This document shows positions 1 to 8,941 of a stretch of DNA of 64,000 bases, piece by piece. The stretch is from contig NZ_JACYXJ010000005.1 of the NCBI RefSeq assembly GCF_014842925.1, positions 186,001 to 250,000 on the forward strand. Reading direction: 5' to 3'. A model generated the notes under the pieces. The model was not told where the DNA came from, did not search any database, and saw only the letters and a list, made by a program, of their open reading frames with translations. The translations under genes were made by a program, and so were the position numbers. Position 1 is the stretch's first letter, and the number at the start of each line of letters is the position of its first letter. The stretch is from Roseibium polysiphoniae. Its GTDB lineage: Bacteria; Pseudomonadota; Alphaproteobacteria; Rhizobiales; Stappiaceae.

Positions 1-106
1 GCAGTGGTTTCAAGCGATAAACGGGTTGTCAGATCCAGCGGAGTGTTCGAACCATGGTCCTAGCAGCTTCGCCCGCCACGAGAAACGCCGAACCCGTGAG
101 ACCTTC

Positions 107-748
107 GTGAACTCCATCGAAACCCTGGATGATGTCGAGCAAGGACTGGCCGCGCTTCTGCGCCAAGCCCCTCAGCTTGGACCTTTCGCCCAGCAGGCAG
201 GACCGCTGCCGCTTCGGCGAAGATCTGCAGACTTTGCCGGTCTTTCCCAGATCGTGATGGGGCAGCAGGTGTCCGTCGCCAGCGCCGCGGCCATATTCCG
301 CCGGCTTGAAGACCTCGTGACTCCACTCACAGCCGAGAGATTGGCGGATCACTCGGATCTGGAGCTGGCCGGTGCCGGCCTGTCCCGCCCCAAGATCAAG
401 ACCCTTCGAGCTGTCTCGCAAGCATGCAGCGACGGCCTCGACCTGACGGGCCTTGCCCTTCGACCCGCGGAGGAAGCCCACGCAGAACTGTGCCAGATCA
501 AGGGCATCGGGCGGTGGAGCGCGGACATTTTCCTATTGTTTTGTGCAGGCCATCCGGACGTCTTCCCGAGCGGCGATCTGGCTCTACAGGTAGCGGTCCG
601 CGACGCGTTCGAACTTGAGGAGAAGCCCTCCGTCAGGCAACTCGATGAACGTGCCGAAGCTTGGGCGCCCTGGCGGGGTATCGCGGCGCGGCTTTTCTGG
701 GCCTGGTACAAGGTTCAAAAGCAGGGGCGGGAAACCTTGCCGGTCTAG
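107..748 (+). CDS. DNA-3-methyladenine glycosylase II-type (AlkA-like, HhH-GPD family)
   Basis: Base-excision repair glycosylase that would remove alkylated bases from DNA in the cytoplasm. From the GTG at 107 the product is 213 residues. The helix-hairpin-helix (IKGIGRWSADIF, about residues 131-142) is followed by the GPD-type loop FPSGDLALQ, in which D157 is the expected catalytic aspartate. The family signature MGQQVS (about 51-56) also fits. The frame is open upstream to an ATG at 26, but the extra 27 residues (charged, no domain) look non-native, so GTG 107 is preferred; this start is uncertain. There is no iron-sulfur cysteine cluster, so it is not an endonuclease III. It is followed convergently by a hydrolase gene. 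Confidence 0.8.
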   Translation: MNSIETLDDVEQGLAALLRQAPQLGPFAQQAGPLPLRRRSADFAGLSQIVMGQQVSVASAAAIFRRLEDLVTPLTAERLADHSDLELAGAGLSRPKIKTLRAVSQACSDGLDLTGLALRPAEEAHAELCQIKGIGRWSADIFLLFCAGHPDVFPSGDLALQVAVRDAFELEEKPSVRQLDERAEAWAPWRGIAARLFWAWYKVQKQGRETLPV

Positions 749-760
749 GCTCTGTGCCTC

Positions 761-1531
761 TTAAAGCAGGCCATCCACGGCACGCAGCAGAAGCGCGATG
801 TCTTCGGGACGCGACAGTCGGTGGTCGCCATCCGGAATTAGTGAAAAGGTCACATCATCGTCCGGAAGCGCCTCGGCCAATCGCTTGGCATGCTGCCAGG
901 GCACATCCGGATCAAGCGCGCCTTGCAGGATGGTCACCGGACAGCCAGTCGCCAGAGGTTTGTCGAGGATCAGGTGATTACGCCCATCCTCGATCAGCTT
1001 TTCGGTGATCACATAAGGTTCGTCCCCATAGGCGGAGGGTTGTTGCCATCGCCCGGCACGCAGGATCGCCTCACGGATCTCATCGGTGAACCGTTGCTTC
1101 CACATCAGTTCTTCGGTGAAATCGACCGCCGGCGCAATCAGGACCATGCCTTTCAGCAGTCCGGTTTCGCGACGGGCAATCGCCAGGAGCATCGCGATCC
1201 AGCCCCCCATCGAGGAGCCGACAACGACCGTCGGACCGGTACAAAAACGATCGAATACCGCCAGTGCCTCTTCGAGCCAATCAGACACGCAAGCGTCTTC
1301 GAACCCACCCGACGACAGGCCGTGCCCTGAATAGTCGAAGCGGGTGCACCTCAGGTTCTTCTTTGATGCATGATCAGCAAGCGCAAGCGCCTTTGTACCG
1401 TTCATGTCCGACTTGAAACCCGACAGCCAGAAGAGACCCGGACCGTCGTCAGCAGGGCTGTGACAAACCGCAATTTGCCGCGCACTTGCGCTTTTTCCGA
1501 CCGTGATGAATTGCGGATCTTTCTGGCTCAT
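761..1531 (-). CDS. alpha/beta hydrolase (serine hydrolase, ABHD10-like)
   Basis: Predicted cytoplasmic serine esterase or thioesterase of 256 residues. The nucleophile elbow is GSSMGG with S107. The other triad members expected from spacing are D207 (ALDPDVP) and H237 (GDHRLS). An early FDYSGHG segment (about 65-71) matches the oxyanion region of this fold. The nearest well-known relatives by pattern are the ABHD10/palmitoyl-thioesterase type; the substrate cannot be read from sequence. The start overlaps the open frame that precedes the glycosyltransferase, which reads the other way, so the two genes are divergent with very little room between them. No signal peptide is visible. Confidence 0.75.
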   Translation of the reverse strand: MSQKDPQFITVGKSASARQIAVCHSPADDGPGLFWLSGFKSDMNGTKALALADHASKKNLRCTRFDYSGHGLSSGGFEDACVSDWLEEALAVFDRFCTGPTVVVGSSMGGWIAMLLAIARRETGLLKGMVLIAPAVDFTEELMWKQRFTDEIREAILRAGRWQQPSAYGDEPYVITEKLIEDGRNHLILDKPLATGCPVTILQGALDPDVPWQHAKRLAEALPDDDVTFSLIPDGDHRLSRPEDIALLLRAVDGLL

Positions 1532-1619
1532 ACTATGGCTCTGGCTGGTTTATGTCCCAAGTGCCTCTCCTTTGGCACAGGCGAAGGCCAAATTCAAAGT
1601 GTCAGCGCCGGAGCAGAAA

Positions 1620-2816
1620 GTGTCCATTCAAAAGAACAAGCCGGTCGTCCTGCAGGTCATTCCCGATCTGGAGACAGGCGGTGCCGAACGCACGACCGTC
1701 GACATTGCCAAGGCGCTGACAGATGCCGGCTGGACGGCTCTCGTCGCTAGCGAAGGCGGCCGTCTCGTCGCGGAGCTCGAGAGCTTTGGCGCTCATCACA
1801 TCACGCTGCCGGTCAAATCGAAAAACCCTCTCACGATCTGGCGCAATGCCGCGCGGCTTGGCCAGGTAATCCGGGACCGGAATGTCGACCTGATCCACGC
1901 GCGCAGCCGCGCACCGGCGTGGTCGGCGCTTCTGGCGGCGCGCCGCGAAAAGATCCCCTTCGTGACGACCTATCACGGCGTTTACAATCAAAAATCCCGG
2001 ATCAAGGCCTTCTACAATTCCGTCATGGCCCGCGGTGATGCTGTCATCGCCAACTCAGGCTACACTGCGAATTTGATCCAGGAGCGGCATCCCCTTGCGG
2101 CGGGCAAAATCACGGTCATCCACCGCGGATCAGACCTCGGCGCGCTGGCACCGGAGGCTGCCTCTTCAGAACGCCGCAACACGCTGGCGGAGGCATGGAA
2201 GGTCGATGCCAACCGGCCCATCGTCCTCAACATGGGACGCCTGACCGCCTGGAAGGGCCAGGGCATCGTGATCGACGCCATGGCAAAGCTGGCAGAGGCA
2301 GGCGACAGTCAGACAATCGCGGTTCTGGCAGGCGACGCCCAGGGGCGTGACAAATACCTCGCCGAACTGAAGACGCAGATCGCAGGCCACGGTCTTGAGG
2401 ACCGCATTCTTCTGGTCGGGCACTGCGCTGATGTTCCAGCGGCCCTGTCGCTCGCTGATGTCGCCGTCGTCGCATCTGTAGAAGCTGAAGCCTTCGGCCG
2501 CGCCGCGGTCGAGGCGCAGGCCGCGCATGTGCCGGTGATTGTTTCGGATCTCGGCGCCGTTCCCGAAACGGTTCTGGCTCCACCAGAAAGAAGCGACGAC
2601 CAGCGCACCGGATGGCGTGTTCCACCAGGAAATTCGGAAGCGCTCGCCGCAACGCTCCGCCAGGCCCTGAATCTCAAGAATGAAGAAAAGCAGGCTCTTA
2701 CGGACCGCGCCGCTCGCCACGTGAGCGAGAATTTTTCCGTCGAGGCCATGTGCGAGAAAACCCTGAACGTCTACCGCAGCCTGCTGCCAGATCAGGGCCT
2801 GCACAAACCACGCTGA
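1620..2816 (+). CDS. glycosyltransferase family 4 (GT-B fold)
   Basis: Retaining glycosyltransferase of 398 residues, likely acting on a cell-surface polysaccharide or lipid-linked glycan. It begins with the typical VLQVIPDLETGGAERTT motif, in which the sugar-acceptor domain opens, and its second half carries VLNMGRLTAWKGQG and an EAFGRAAVEAQAAHVPVI segment with the E-x7-E donor-binding motif. The frame is open back to 1503, but that stretch overlaps the hydrolase gene. The GTG at 1620 has a GGAG six bases upstream and starts just before the first strand, so it was chosen. No neighbouring polysaccharide genes are present, so the glycan is unknown. Confidence 0.8.
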   Translation: MSIQKNKPVVLQVIPDLETGGAERTTVDIAKALTDAGWTALVASEGGRLVAELESFGAHHITLPVKSKNPLTIWRNAARLGQVIRDRNVDLIHARSRAPAWSALLAARREKIPFVTTYHGVYNQKSRIKAFYNSVMARGDAVIANSGYTANLIQERHPLAAGKITVIHRGSDLGALAPEAASSERRNTLAEAWKVDANRPIVLNMGRLTAWKGQGIVIDAMAKLAEAGDSQTIAVLAGDAQGRDKYLAELKTQIAGHGLEDRILLVGHCADVPAALSLADVAVVASVEAEAFGRAAVEAQAAHVPVIVSDLGAVPETVLAPPERSDDQRTGWRVPPGNSEALAATLRQALNLKNEEKQALTDRAARHVSENFSVEAMCEKTLNVYRSLLPDQGLHKPR

Positions 2817-2820
2817 CAGC

Positions 2821-3357
2821 TCACGCAGCCAGAGGATAGGCCTCTTCAACCAGGTAGGGACCGCCGCCGACACTGGCCTTGGCTGAGAAGAGAACAAACC
2901 GCCCGGCGACAAAGGGTGCCGCCTGGAAGTTCCCGTGTTCTGCCAGCCACCTTGCGACATCTTCATTGGAAGACGTTCTGCAACGGCCAAGCGTCACATG
3001 CGGCGTATATTTGCGGCGTTCGCAGGGCAGACCGATCCTCTGGAGGATCCTTTCCTGCTCAGCCTGCAACTCCGCAAGCTCCGGCGAGGGTTCGACCCTG
3101 GCCCAGACCGCATGCGGTTTGCCATTGCCAAAGGAACCAAGCCCGTTCAGATGAATCTCGACGGGCTGTCGCCGGACACGATCCAGCGCATTGGCCACTT
3201 CGTCTGCCGTGCGGTCGTCGATGTCGCCAATGAAGCGGAGCGTGATGTGGTAGTTCTCGGGATCGATCCAGCGGGTGCCCCGAAGGCCTCCCCGGAGCAT
3301 CGACAGCAAGAGACCCGTCTGGGACGGAATCTCAAAGCCAGTAAACAAGCGCGGCAT
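2821..3357 (-). CDS. thpR: RNA 2',3'-cyclic phosphodiesterase (2H family, 2'-5' RNA ligase-like)
   Basis: A 178-residue member of the 2H phosphoesterase family, which opens 2',3'-cyclic phosphate ends on RNA to a 2'-phosphate and can ligate 2'-5' in vitro. Both signature motifs are visible: HIT (H37, T39) and HVT (H120, T122), about 80 residues apart as in ThpR/LigT. The ATG at 3357 is preceded by a purine-rich GGGGCAGG and starts MPRLFTGFEIP, the usual beginning of this family. A longer frame to 3390 exists but adds only basic residues. It converges with the glycosyltransferase, whose stop lies 4 bp away. Confidence 0.85.
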   Translation of the reverse strand: MPRLFTGFEIPSQTGLLLSMLRGGLRGTRWIDPENYHITLRFIGDIDDRTADEVANALDRVRRQPVEIHLNGLGSFGNGKPHAVWARVEPSPELAELQAEQERILQRIGLPCERRKYTPHVTLGRCRTSSNEDVARWLAEHGNFQAAPFVAGRFVLFSAKASVGGGPYLVEEAYPLAA

Positions 3358-3531
3358 GGCCTGCCCCTTCGCTGGTTTCGACTTTCTCATCAGGAATCAA
3401 CTTCGCCCGAAGCGCAAGAAAATTCGTAACTTACTGACATAAATACGATTTTCGGATATTTCACGTCTTTAAGATCGCCGCGCTCCGGCCATTTCAGGTC
3501 TTTGCGACGGCAAAATGATTCTCTGTCACAA

Positions 3532-3568
3532 ATGAAAATCGCGCCACGAATGCCCTCCGCGGCGCGAT
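3532..3568 (-). terminator. rho-independent terminator of the aldo/keto reductase gene
   Basis: Read on the minus strand, an 8-bp stem ATCGCGCC/GGCGCGAT with a 15-nt loop is followed by TTTTCATTT. It lies about 20 bp past the stop of the gene at 3590-4642. The rest of the 3358-3589 gap shows no gene. Confidence 0.65.
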
Positions 3569-3589
3569 CTCATTTCAGATGATCAAATG

Positions 3590-4642
3590 CTATGGGCAGG
3601 GATTGCCGCGATGTTGATGAATATCATCAATCTTCGCCAGAACGTCGTCCGAAAGGGTCAGATCGACCGCATCCAGATCCTGCTCCAGCTGATCGAGACG
3701 GGTTGCCCCCAGAATGACGGAGGTCATGAAGCTGCGGGAATGTGCGAAGGCCAAGGCCATCTGGGAAGGATCGAGACCAGCATCCGCCGCAAGGTCCAGA
3801 TATTCATTGATTGCCTCTTCCGCCCCCGGCTTTTCATACCGCTGCAGTCGATTGAACAGCGCCTTCCGGGCGCCCTTCGGCGTGGCCCCGTCGCGATATT
3901 TGCCGGTCAGATACCCCTGCGCGAGCGCCGAATAGGCGAGCAGCGAGACATCTTCACGAAGCGAGATCTCGGCGAAGCCTGTCTCGAAGGTGCGGTTCAC
4001 CAGGGAATAGGCATTCTGGATCGAGGCAACGCGTGGCAGACCATGGCGTTCGGCAGCACTGACGAAACTCATGGTACCCCAGGCGCTTTCGTTCGAGAGC
4101 CCGACGTGGCGGATCTTGCCGGCCTTTACCAGATCGGAGAGCACCTCAAGCGTGCTTTCGATCGAATTTTCGTCATCAGCCGGCTCGATGTCCTTCCACT
4201 GGGTGGGGTTGGCACCAAAGGCAGAGACGTTCCGGTCCGGCCAGTGCAGCTGATAGAGATCGATGTAGTCCGTCTGCAGGTTTTGAAGGCTCCGGTCGAC
4301 GGCAAATTCGATCTGTTCGCGGGTCAGCTTTGCCTTCGCGCCATTCTCACGGAACCAGTCCATGTCGGAACGTCCGACGACTTTGGTGGCCATGATGACC
4401 TTGTCACGTGTTCCCCGCGCCTTGAACCAGGTGCCGATGATCCGCTCGGTCCGGCCTTGCGTCTCCCGGTTGGGCGGGATCGGATAGAGTTCCGCCGCAT
4501 CGAAAAAATTGACCCCGCGATCCAGGGCGAGGTCCATCTGCGCGTGGCCTTCAGCTTCGCTGTTTTGCTCGCCATAGGTCATGGTGCCGAGACAAAGGGA
4601 GCTGACGTTCAAATCGGTGCGACCGAGACGGCGATAATCCAT
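3590..4642 (-). CDS. aldo/keto reductase (Tas-like)
   Basis: NADPH-dependent oxidoreductase with a TIM-barrel fold, 350 residues. The catalytic tetrad can be placed: D48 and Y53 (NFFDAAELYP), K87 (IMATKVVG) and H133 (LYQLHWPDR). The long insertion after the histidine and the overall length match the E. coli Tas subgroup. The natural substrate of that subgroup is not settled. ATG 4642 has AAGGAA six bases upstream; a GTG directly before it at 4645 is the alternative. It appears to be a single-gene unit with its own terminator. Confidence 0.85.
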   Translation of the reverse strand: MDYRRLGRTDLNVSSLCLGTMTYGEQNSEAEGHAQMDLALDRGVNFFDAAELYPIPPNRETQGRTERIIGTWFKARGTRDKVIMATKVVGRSDMDWFRENGAKAKLTREQIEFAVDRSLQNLQTDYIDLYQLHWPDRNVSAFGANPTQWKDIEPADDENSIESTLEVLSDLVKAGKIRHVGLSNESAWGTMSFVSAAERHGLPRVASIQNAYSLVNRTFETGFAEISLREDVSLLAYSALAQGYLTGKYRDGATPKGARKALFNRLQRYEKPGAEEAINEYLDLAADAGLDPSQMALAFAHSRSFMTSVILGATRLDQLEQDLDAVDLTLSDDVLAKIDDIHQHRGNPCP

Positions 4643-4691
4643 CACTGGTTCCTTAGATTTCAGATTTTACGATTGAGCCGGGGCGCCGGTT

Positions 4692-5330
4692 TCAGGATGA
4701 ACCGGCCCGTTTCAGAAGTTCTTCGACCTTTGGTAACATATTCTGGACAATCACGGAAACGCCCTCTCCGGTCGGATGCATTCCGTCTGGAAGGTTGAGC
4801 TCCGGGTTGAGTGCCACCCCTTCGAGGAAAAACGGATAGAGCAGCGCGTCATGCGCAGCGGCCACGTCCGCATAGATCGGGTCGAAGGCTTCGGCGTATT
4901 CATCGCCGAGATTGCGCTGTGCCAGCATGCCTGCGACGAGAACTGCCACACCGCGCTCCCGCAGCCTTGAGACGATCTCGGTGAGGTTCTCTCTGGTCAG
5001 TTCCGGTGCGATGCCCCGAAGCATGTCGTTCGCACCAAGCTCTACGATCACGGCATCAGCATCTGGCCCAACCGACCAGTCCAGACGGCCAAGCCCGCCC
5101 GAAGACGTGTCACCAGAGACACCAGCGTTGACCACCTCAATCGCATAGCCCTTTTCGGACAAGGCTTTTTGAAGCTGGCTGGGGAAACCTTCCCCGGGCG
5201 CAAGCTGGTATCCGGCGGACAGACTGTCCCCCAGAACGACGAGCTTTAAAGCTTCCGCAGCAGCAACCGTGGTCGGCAAACCGAGTGCGAGCAGGAAAAG
5301 TATGACAAACTGATACAAATTTGTACGCAT
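4692..5330 (-). CDS. tesA: exported SGNH/GDSL esterase (TesA-like arylesterase)
   Basis: Periplasmic esterase/lysophospholipase of 212 residues. A signal peptide (about 1-25, ending VAAAEA) leads into block I GDSL with S36, block III GAND with N101, and block V DGMHP with D182 and H185, completing the SGNH set. The start ATG 5330 begins MRTNLYQF directly before the hydrophobic core; the frame is open to 5456 but that part would spoil the signal peptide. It is divergent from a ybbA/ybbP-type pair, exactly as tesA is in E. coli, which supports the assignment. Confidence 0.85.
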   Translation of the reverse strand: MRTNLYQFVILFLLALGLPTTVAAAEALKLVVLGDSLSAGYQLAPGEGFPSQLQKALSEKGYAIEVVNAGVSGDTSSGGLGRLDWSVGPDADAVIVELGANDMLRGIAPELTRENLTEIVSRLRERGVAVLVAGMLAQRNLGDEYAEAFDPIYADVAAAHDALLYPFFLEGVALNPELNLPDGMHPTGEGVSVIVQNMLPKVEELLKRAGSS

Positions 5331-5500
5331 GGCGGGTCTGGATCGCTCCTCAATGTGTCCCCATATGGTCGCAGAAACCAGTTTCGGCAAGGCGGTGACT
5401 TGTTGATCATATTGCAGAAAAGATGCAGTTGCGACCAGTCGGCACCCAAGACGCACGTTCGCTCCGCATTTGGAACATCAGACAGTATATAGGGGCAAAG

Positions 5501-6223
5501 ATGACAAATGGACCGGCTATCGCTCTCAAAGACGTACATCTCAGTCTCGGAGAGGGCGCAGGAAGGGTCCATATCCTCAAGGGCATCGATCTGACCATCG
5601 AAGACGGAACCGCGGTCGGCCTGGTCGGCCCCTCCGGATCCGGCAAGTCGACACTCCTCATGGTGATGGCGGGGCTGGAGCGCTCTGATAGCGGTCAGGT
5701 GCAGGTCGCAGGCAGCGAGCTTTCTCCCTTATCGGAAGATGAACTGGCCCGTTTCCGTGGGCAAACCGTCGGGATCATCTTTCAGTCCTTCCATCTCGTC
5801 CCGAACATGACCGCTTTGGAAAACGTCGCCGTTCCGCTTGAATTGTCAGGGGACGCTGCCGCATTCGACAAGGCCCGTCAGGAACTCGAGTCCGTTGGGC
5901 TTGGCCATCGCCTGCATCACTATCCCGCCCAGATGTCCGGCGGCGAGCAACAACGTGTGGCGGTCGCAAGGGCATTGGTTGTGCATCCCAAGATCCTGAT
6001 CGCCGATGAACCGACCGGCAACCTTGACGACGACACCGGCACACAGATTGTTGAACTCATGTTCAAGGCGCAAAGGGAGCGCCAGATGACATTGGTCCTT
6101 GTGACCCATGATCCGGCCCTGGCCCAGCGCTGCGACAGGATGATCCGGGTCCGCTCGGGCGAGATCGAAGAAGAAGACAAGACTGCCAGCCCTGCACGCG
6201 AGACCGCCGGGGCGCCTCTATGA
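5501..6223 (+). CDS. ybbA: ABC transporter ATP-binding protein (YbbA/LolD type)
   Basis: A 240-residue ATPase of the MacB/LolD/YbbA group, which drives an FtsX-type permease rather than a classical channel. Walker A is GPSGSGKST (43-51), the signature is MSGGEQQRVAVARA and Walker B is ILIADEPTGNLDD. The ATG at 5501 is preceded by AGGGG. It overlaps the next gene by 4 bp (ATGA), so the two are translationally coupled. The substrate of YbbAP systems is not established; export or extraction of a lipid-like compound is a common suggestion, and the adjacent esterase fits that. Confidence 0.85.
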   Translation: MTNGPAIALKDVHLSLGEGAGRVHILKGIDLTIEDGTAVGLVGPSGSGKSTLLMVMAGLERSDSGQVQVAGSELSPLSEDELARFRGQTVGIIFQSFHLVPNMTALENVAVPLELSGDAAAFDKARQELESVGLGHRLHHYPAQMSGGEQQRVAVARALVVHPKILIADEPTGNLDDDTGTQIVELMFKAQRERQMTLVLVTHDPALAQRCDRMIRVRSGEIEEEDKTASPARETAGAPL

Positions 6224-8790
6224 ACGCCTTTGTAGCCAAAGCGCCAACCGGATTGTCGCTCGCCCTTCGATTTGCGCTCAGAGAACTGCGTGGCGGCTTC
6301 AAGGGCTTTTACATCTTCATCGCCTGTATCGCACTGGGGGTTGCCGCCATCGCGGGAGTCACGTCGATTTCCCGCGGACTGACGGAAGGTATTTCCGCCG
6401 AGGGACAGTCCATTCTCGGCGGCGACATCTCCTTTTCGATTGTGCACCGTGAAACGGGCGAAGACGAAAGCGACTGGCTTCAGACGCTCGGCGACGTTTC
6501 GAGCGTCGCCACAATGCGGGCGATGGCCCGGCGGCCGGAAACCGGCGATCAGGCGCTCGTGGAAATGAAGGCCGTCGACGGCGCCTACCCGCTTTACGGC
6601 GAGATGGCGCTTGAAGGTGGCGGCACGCTGACTGACGCATTGTCTCAAAAAGATGGTCTTTGGGGCGCTATCGCAGACCTCTCGCTTCTGGCGCGCCTGG
6701 GCCTTGAGCCAGGCGACACGCTCGCCATCGGCCGGGCAACTGTGCGGATCAGCGATGTCATCGCGAACGAACCGGACAAATTGGCCGGCGGCATGGAGTT
6801 GGGCCCGCGGCTGATGATTTCACAATCGGCCATTCCTGAGACCGGCCTGATCCAGCCGGGCAGCCTTGTGAGATGGCGATACCGGGTCAAACTGCCTGGA
6901 ACCGCATCTGAAGAGGCCGTGAAAGGCGTCATTGCCGAAGCCGAGGAAACCTTCCCGGACGCGGGCTGGAGAGTTCGTTCAAGAGCCAATGCCGCTCCGG
7001 GTCTTCAGCGCAACATCAACCGCTTTGCGCAATTCCTGACCCTTGTCGGCCTGACTGCGCTTGTCGTGGGCGGCGTCGGAGTGGCCAATGCCATCCGTGC
7101 TTTCCTCGACACAAAGCGAGAGGTCATCGCAAGCTTCAAGTGCCTTGGTGCCACCGGAGGGTTCGCGTTTCAGGTCTACCTGATCCAGATGCTGTCCCTT
7201 GCGGCCATCGGTATCGGCATAGGCCTTTTGGTCGGTGCAATTCTGCCGTTTGCAGCGGGGGCAGCGCTTTCCGGCGTTCTGCCGGTCGATCTTGCTGCCG
7301 CGATCTATCCTCAGGAACTGGGCCTTGGCCTTCTCTATGGCATTCTCACCGCGCTTGCCTTTGCTCTTTGGCCGCTTGGACGAGCCCACGATGTTCCGCC
7401 CACGGCTCTGTTTCGCGACATGGTTTCCGGCAAGGCGCGCAGCCTGCCGCGCAAACGCTATCTCGTGGCCACCGCTGTCACAGTTCTCGCGCTTGCCGGC
7501 ATCGCCATTCTGCTCGCCTACGACAAACGCATCGCGCTGATCTACATCGGAGCCTCGGCATCTGCATTCGTGCTGCTGGTGCTGGTGGCACGCCTGATCA
7601 TGGCGATTGCCAAGCGTCTGCCCACTGTCCGCTCGACAGAGCTGCGCCTTGCGATCGCGAACATTCACCGTCCCGGCGCCCTGACGCCATCAGTCGTGTT
7701 GTCACTCGGCTTGGGACTTTCCCTGCTCGTCGCTCTCGCTCTGATTGACGGCAACTTGCGCCGCGAACTGACCGCGACCATTGCACAGGAAGCGCCGAGC
7801 TTCTTTTTCGTCGACATTCAAAGCCATGAACGCGATGCCTTCGAGACCCTTCTGAGCAGCGAGACAGACAATGCAAATCTGCGCAGCGTCCCGATGTTGC
7901 GTGGCAGGCTGACATCACTCAAAGGCATACCGACCAGTGAAATTGACGCGCCGCCCAATGTCGCCTGGATCCTGCGCGGCGACCGCGGCATCACCTATGA
8001 GGCGGAGCAGCCGGAAAATGCGGAACTGACCTCCGGGGACTGGTGGCCTGCAGATTACTCGGGAAAACCCCTGGTTTCCTTCGAGGATGAAGCCGCAAGA
8101 GAGCTGGGTCTCACGATCGGCGACGAAATCACCGTCAATGTTCTCGGACGTGATATCACCGCCGAAATCGCAAACACCCGGAAGGTTGAATGGCGGTCGC
8201 TCGCCATCAATTTCGTCCTGGTCTTCTCCCCGAACACCTTTGCCGGGGCTCCGCACGCCCATCTCATGACACTTGGTTGGGATGAGGATGTCTCCACCGA
8301 TCAAGAGCTTGACATCTTGCGGTCGGTTTCCGGCACCTTTCCGACGGTCACGGCGGTTCGGGTCAAGGACGCCATTGCGCAGGTCAATGACCTGGTGGCC
8401 CAACTTGCGTGGGCCATCCGCGGCGCATCTTCCATCACCTTGATCGCAAGCATTCTTGTGCTAGCAGGCGCGCTGGCAGCCGGGAACCGGAGCCGGATAT
8501 ACGATGCCGTCATCTTGAAAACGCTCGGAGCAACGCGTGGACGGCTGATCCTCGCCTATGCTCTCGAGTATGCGATCCTTGGAATTGTCACTGCGATCTT
8601 CGCGCTTGTCGCAGGAGGCATTGCAGCCTGGTTCGTCATTACACAGGTCATGGGAGGCAGTTTCGTCATGCTTCCGGTGACAGCCATGACGGCCGCTTTG
8701 ATCGCGCTTGTGCTCACCGTTGGGTTTGGCCTGATCGGCACATGGAAGGTTCTGGGAGAAAAACCGGCGCCTGTCCTGCGAAACCTGTAA
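6220..8790 (+). CDS. ybbP: FtsX-type ABC permease (YbbP-like)
   Basis: Inner-membrane permease of 856 residues, partner of the ATPase just upstream. It has a first membrane segment at about 26-48, a large periplasmic region, an FtsX domain around 265-385, further membrane segments around 405-470 and 490-510, a second periplasmic region and a C-terminal FtsX domain (about 730-850, ending in GLIGTWKVLGEKPAPVLR). This double arrangement is that of YbbP/LolC-related proteins. It overlaps ybbA by 4 bp. A long inverted repeat lies 33 bp after its stop. Confidence 0.85.
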   Translation: MNAFVAKAPTGLSLALRFALRELRGGFKGFYIFIACIALGVAAIAGVTSISRGLTEGISAEGQSILGGDISFSIVHRETGEDESDWLQTLGDVSSVATMRAMARRPETGDQALVEMKAVDGAYPLYGEMALEGGGTLTDALSQKDGLWGAIADLSLLARLGLEPGDTLAIGRATVRISDVIANEPDKLAGGMELGPRLMISQSAIPETGLIQPGSLVRWRYRVKLPGTASEEAVKGVIAEAEETFPDAGWRVRSRANAAPGLQRNINRFAQFLTLVGLTALVVGGVGVANAIRAFLDTKREVIASFKCLGATGGFAFQVYLIQMLSLAAIGIGIGLLVGAILPFAAGAALSGVLPVDLAAAIYPQELGLGLLYGILTALAFALWPLGRAHDVPPTALFRDMVSGKARSLPRKRYLVATAVTVLALAGIAILLAYDKRIALIYIGASASAFVLLVLVARLIMAIAKRLPTVRSTELRLAIANIHRPGALTPSVVLSLGLGLSLLVALALIDGNLRRELTATIAQEAPSFFFVDIQSHERDAFETLLSSETDNANLRSVPMLRGRLTSLKGIPTSEIDAPPNVAWILRGDRGITYEAEQPENAELTSGDWWPADYSGKPLVSFEDEAARELGLTIGDEITVNVLGRDITAEIANTRKVEWRSLAINFVLVFSPNTFAGAPHAHLMTLGWDEDVSTDQELDILRSVSGTFPTVTAVRVKDAIAQVNDLVAQLAWAIRGASSITLIASILVLAGALAAGNRSRIYDAVILKTLGATRGRLILAYALEYAILGIVTAIFALVAGGIAAWFVITQVMGGSFVMLPVTAMTAALIALVLTVGFGLIGTWKVLGEKPAPVLRNL

Positions 8791-8822
8791 TCAAGAACGC
8801 TGCAGGTTTTTGCTTAACGAAT

Positions 8823-8860
8823 TGTTTAGGAAGATCATAAGCCTATGATTTTCCTAAACA
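8823..8860. repeat. long near-perfect inverted repeat after ybbP
   Basis: Two 17-base arms (8823-8839 and 8844-8860) separated by the 4-base loop AGCC. They match at 16 of 17 positions, and the exception would pair as G-U in RNA. The arms are AT-rich and begin TGTTTAGG. No T-run follows on the plus strand, so it is not a standard terminator; it could stabilise the ybbAP mRNA or be a protein-binding site upstream of the next gene. Confidence 0.7.
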
Positions 8861-8941
8861 CTCATTTGCCCTCTGATAACTTGCGCAGCGCCCGTTTCTT
8901 GGCTAACCCATTACTAAGCGGTTTTAGCTAAGGGGCCATCT

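Noticed and set aside
3587..4798. Long open frame on the plus strand opposite the aldo/keto reductase
   Set aside because: The complement encodes a reductase with an intact catalytic tetrad; the plus-strand frame has no start signal or domain.
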